Positions 8,103 to 11,303 of a stretch of 11,303 bases of DNA are shown here, one piece after another. The stretch comes from Leucogyrophana mollusca (taxonomy: Eukaryota > Basidiomycota > Agaricomycetes > Boletales): assembly GCA_021014945.1 (NCBI GenBank), contig MU266848.1:1-11303 (forward strand). Direction: 5' to 3'. The notes under the pieces are model-generated. The model searched no databases. It was not told the DNA's origin and saw only the letters and a list, made by a program, of their open reading frames with translations. The position numbers and the translations under genes are program-made. The number at the start of each line of letters is the position of its first letter. Positions within the stretch are counted from its first letter, which is position 1.

Positions 8103-10951
8103 CTAAGCAGTACTACCGGTTATCGCATAGAATATCTCCTTGTCAAAGTACTTATTCAAATAGAATGCGGAAGAATACCCCATAGCATTAGTTTTCGTCA
8201 ATCGAGCATCTGCGGCGGCCCCAAAACGAGGGATGAGATTGATATATGAACGTATTTGTTTGAGGGGAATGACGTCTCCCATGGGTGACCCGTTCGATCG
8301 TCTAGCGCGCCTGAGAATGTGCATCTGAGTGGGGGGATCAACTTGGCTTCCATCAGATTGAGGCAGGACATCGAAGCGCTCGACGTACATCAGCACTTCT
8401 CCCTCTGGAATAGTGCTGCGTAGTTGGTGGGAGACAATGAGTGGATACATGATCAATCGAACCTGGACGACGGTATGACCTGGAACGCTCGACAATCAGT
8501 TGCATCCAGTCGCTAAATTTACTGCACTTACCGTTTAGGCCGCTGTCAGGCCACTCGTAGTTGCCATCTGTATGGATGAGTACTGCATCGTAACGCCCAT
8601 TTTCCCACTCGCTGTTTGGGGGAACAGCGTTCACAGTTTGAGCGGGTAGCACTCGACTACGATCGTGGTACGCCGTTTGCTGCAAGCGAACCCTGTACCA
8701 TACCTGCATATCATCGAATGGCAAGGTACAAGGACCCGACGCTCGTCTGGGTCCGCCTACACTGTGCAGACCGCCGTTCAAGCGCTGTTCACGTTGGATG
8801 TAGTCTGCGAGTGCCCCTCGGAGGTCCGGGAGGCGGAACTTGTCCGCAATGTCGTCGACTTGCATCTGCCTGATTGATGGATCGTATGCGAGGTTTATAG
8901 CTGTCGAGTGACCGATAAATGAGCGGGTAGGATAGGGAACTGAGCCGCGGGATGCTTTTTGCAGTAGCGTTGCCTTTGCGAAGTAGTTTGTAACTGCGCG
9001 AGGGCCATCGGCGCCGGCTGTGGGACTCAGGGAAGTATCTTCGTCGTTGTCGCTGTCGTAGGAATCGTCTATGATATTATTATGGAATTCCATCCCCCTG
9101 AGAGAGGTAGCCTGCTCGAAGCGCCGGCGTTTCTCCTCGCGATCTAAATAGCGGCAGATTTGCGGGTCGTAATTGTTATTATTCGAGTTTCGGGCGGGGA
9201 CTTTGATCTCGGTGATGTGGCAATGCTCGGTGCTGTCTGCTGACCACTGGATGATGGAACCGACCTGACGGATACTTGGTACGACACTCTGCATCAGCTC
9301 GAGCTTCGGTATATACCAATTGTTGATTGCCTTCTTCTTCGCACCTCTCCGACCACCTGCATCAAGAATCGCTTGTTTGTGTTCATGAAACAACTTCAAA
9401 ACGGCCTGTATTCTCTCACAGTCGTCCTCGCTGATTGTGGGCGCTTGTGCGAGGTAACGGAAGTCCATGAGCGCTCGGATAGCAGTCAGGACACCAGGTG
9501 GCGCAGCGTCGGCGCATACGCCGACTATATAACGTTGTATGTCACGATGTGCTTTGCCTGTGACCTGCTTCAACCTCGAGACTCCGTCTTTGAAGTGGCG
9601 ATAACCAGTGGCTGGTTGCAGGACGGCGAACCGAAAGTCGATTTCGTCGGCGCCTACAACGGCAATACACCATTGAGCGTCGTGATCCCAGAATTGCCTG
9701 TGCCAGTGGTGAAGGGGCTCCGGCGGAAAGAACACACTGGGGTCAGCTCCGGAATAGTTCCGCCAAAAGGGCTCGACAACGCCGTTAAGTCGATAAGGCT
9801 CGCATGCACGAAAGTACGCCTCGAGGTCGGAGGGATCAGCCGTTATGCTCTGGAGTTGCTGGAGAGTAATCAGAGCTGTGCGGGGCTCGTGGCGAAAGTC
9901 ATCGCCGAATTCCCTATAAGTAGCCAGTGTGAAAGGGGATGTTTTACCGCGCACGCAACTCAGCGTACATGCCTCTGGTGTGTCGACGATGTAGGCCACG
10001 GGAGGAGTAAAGCAATAGCGGCTGTTTCCAGCAGGGTCCGCCATCATAATCCCAATGGAGGCTGCGATCTTGAGAGGTTGCAACACGATGTCGAGGCATT
10101 GATGAATGAGGCGTTCTTGCAAAACGCCACGCATACGCTTGGTGGGATGGAGGAATTTGGCGACGGGAAGAAGGGCGGTCAGCATAAAAGAGTGCGAGGA
10201 GAGTTTCAAGTGGGTATTCATATGGACGTTTGCGAGTCCGATGAGTAAGGGATGGGCCACGCGATCTCCCGTCATCGTTGATATCGTGGTCTTGTCCGAC
10301 GACAGGATAGTTCCGAGGATTGTCGCACCAGCAGGGGCAGTTTTCTGAGTAGAATTGACGTTGTGAGTCCTAGAATGTGCAACACACAATCAAAACGTAC
10401 CTGGAAGTTCCACGCTGCGTCCCCCGTCATCCATTCACTGTAAACACGCACGAGGCGTGCAGCAGTTTTGTACACTCGACGGGGCACAAAATCCATCCTT
10501 CCGTTGAAGAATGGGTTGCCGAACAAAGTCTCTAGACACTCGACTGGGTCCCTCCAGAAAAGGCGGAGAGGGGACTTGGTCGGATGTGAGGACGATATTG
10601 TGCGGCAATTCCATCTCGGGCCTTTGGGCAACATCTCACAGCGACCGCGAAGTTCTTTGGCTGTCGAAAAGGATATTGGCAGCTGCTTTATCTAATAAAC
10701 GGTTAGCAATCCCATGGATCGACGAACGAATGACGTACCAGTTCTAGAGATAAGAATTCGTCGATAGCCGCCATGCTCATTCCAGAGCGCAGAAGGAAAG
10801 ACGCCATTTTCCAGTCCCCTCGAGAAGCGAAAGGGTAGTAAAGGTTTGCCTTTCTGGCTTTGGCGTGCACGTCGTGGTCGAAGATGTCTAGGAAGGTGTA
10901 TCCTTTGCCAATAATCTCAGCGGCCCCAGCAAACTCCTCATTCACGTTGAC
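8103..10951 (-). CDS. Plavaka-type transposase, N-terminus not located
   Basis: Exons 10951-10739, 10691-10401, 10344-8532 and 8479-8106 plus stop join in frame to 897 residues. Introns of 47, 56 and 52 nt are all GT-AG. Many blocks typical of Plavaka transposases are present in order: NLYYPFASRGDWKMASFLLRSG, SMAAIDEFLSLEL, EMLPKGPRWNC, VYSEWMTGDAAW, ATILGTILSSDKTTISTMTG, SRYCFTPPVAYIVDTPEA, HHWHRQFWDHDAQWC, EIDFRFAVLQP, HRDIQRYIVG, MDFRYLAQAP and, near the end, PRFGAAADARLTKTN and NKYFDKEIFYAI. The Asp residues in SSDKT and IVDTPE and the Glu in DEIDFRF are plausible catalytic acids (inference). Plavaka belongs with the CACTA-like DDE transposases that move DNA by cut and paste. The first exon opens at an acceptor (TGTAG) with a stop in frame just before it, so an upstream exon must exist or the gene is 5'-truncated. 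No frameshift or stop breaks the rest, suggesting a young copy. Confidence 0.9.
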
Positions 10952-10952
10952 C

Positions 10953-11303
10953 TACACGAAAAGTGTTTCATGTAAGGTCAGGGTACTATTGCTCCGATAA
11001 ATAGGAGAGATATCCCATCTTGTAGAGCACCTCAAAAAGTATAGAAACCCTGAGTTTCATAATATTCTATCCGCTAATTACTGAGATATGAACCATCATA
11101 TATGGCCCACTCAGTCTCCCTTGATTCCACTACAATCCATTCTATTCTAGTCATGTGATACACGACATCATCATGACATCATAATCAGTATATGGCCAAT
11201 ATCTCTGCAACAACGAGATAGTTTGTGGAGATATTCTCAGGAAACATTCTTCGGTGAATGATCAACCTTCCTGAGCATTTCGTTTGAGAATCCTAGTATA
11301 GTT
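10953..11303. other. AT-rich stretch without a recognisable gene
   Basis: This 351-bp stretch is clearly more AT-rich than the genes to its left, and no protein family could be read in any frame. It should contain the start of the transposase gene if that gene is complete, but I see no zinc-finger-like or other Plavaka N-terminal coding sequence. A short inverted repeat, CTCAGGAA (11236-11243) and TTCCTGAG (11268-11275), could form a hairpin. A tiny frame starting at an ATG near 11060 on the minus strand could supply a short first exon, but its donor is weak and I do not claim it. Confidence 0.5.

Larger units (their letters stand above)
8103..11303 (-). mobile_element. Plavaka (CACTA-like) DNA transposon, ends unresolved
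   Basis: The transposase marks a DNA transposon, but I could not identify terminal inverted repeats or a target-site duplication in the window. The right part (beyond 10951) may hold the element's 5' end or flanking DNA and the element may extend past 11303. On the left, the terminal repeat must either fall in the 167 bp before the kinase gene or lie further left, which would place the kinase inside the element. The limits given are therefore only the minimum plus the unexplained right flank. Confidence 0.5.

Noticed and set aside
9373..10248. Long plus-strand open frame (291 codons) opposite the transposase
   Set aside because: It lies wholly antisense to the well-supported transposase exon and shows no recognisable family; it is a mirror of that exon's codon bias.

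Overview
The window reads as nuclear DNA of a mushroom-forming basidiomycete (Agaricomycetes). Three things point there: protein families largely confined to or expanded in that group (FunK1 kinase, a Plavaka-type transposase, DUF6532 proteins), very short GT-AG introns (46-59 nt in every gene model here), and gene-sized noncoding blocks built from nested repeats. No tRNA, rRNA, CRISPR array or bacterial-type signal was found. No similarity search was run, so all family calls rest on reading the conserved motifs.

Every gene lies on the minus strand, so in transcription order the window runs from right to left. At the far right (10953-11303) is AT-rich sequence with no recognisable gene. Then comes a Plavaka-type DNA transposase (10951-8103, four exons visible, N-terminus not located) whose reading frame is unbroken over about 897 residues. 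Only 167 bp separate its stop from the start of a FunK1 protein kinase (7935-5195, three exons, 876 aa, all key kinase residues present). Next is a 1.5-kb noncoding, repeat-rich block (3606-5135) bracketed by a perfect 44-bp direct repeat. Then comes an eight-exon DUF6532 gene (3471-793), whose frame is broken in one place by a run of nine G (2393-2401). Then there is a noncoding stretch with a TGTACAG-type repeat and a 32-bp inverted repeat (391-593). Last is the 3' end of a second, 5'-truncated DUF6532 gene (369 to beyond position 1).

The layout suggests an accessory, transposon-shaped region. If the 1.5-kb block is removed and the 44-bp repeat collapsed to one copy, transposase, kinase and DUF6532 gene become three co-oriented genes separated by about 150-170 bp each. 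The kinase and DUF6532 gene could therefore be passengers of the transposon or a compact cluster beside it. This is an inference; the ends of the element are not visible.
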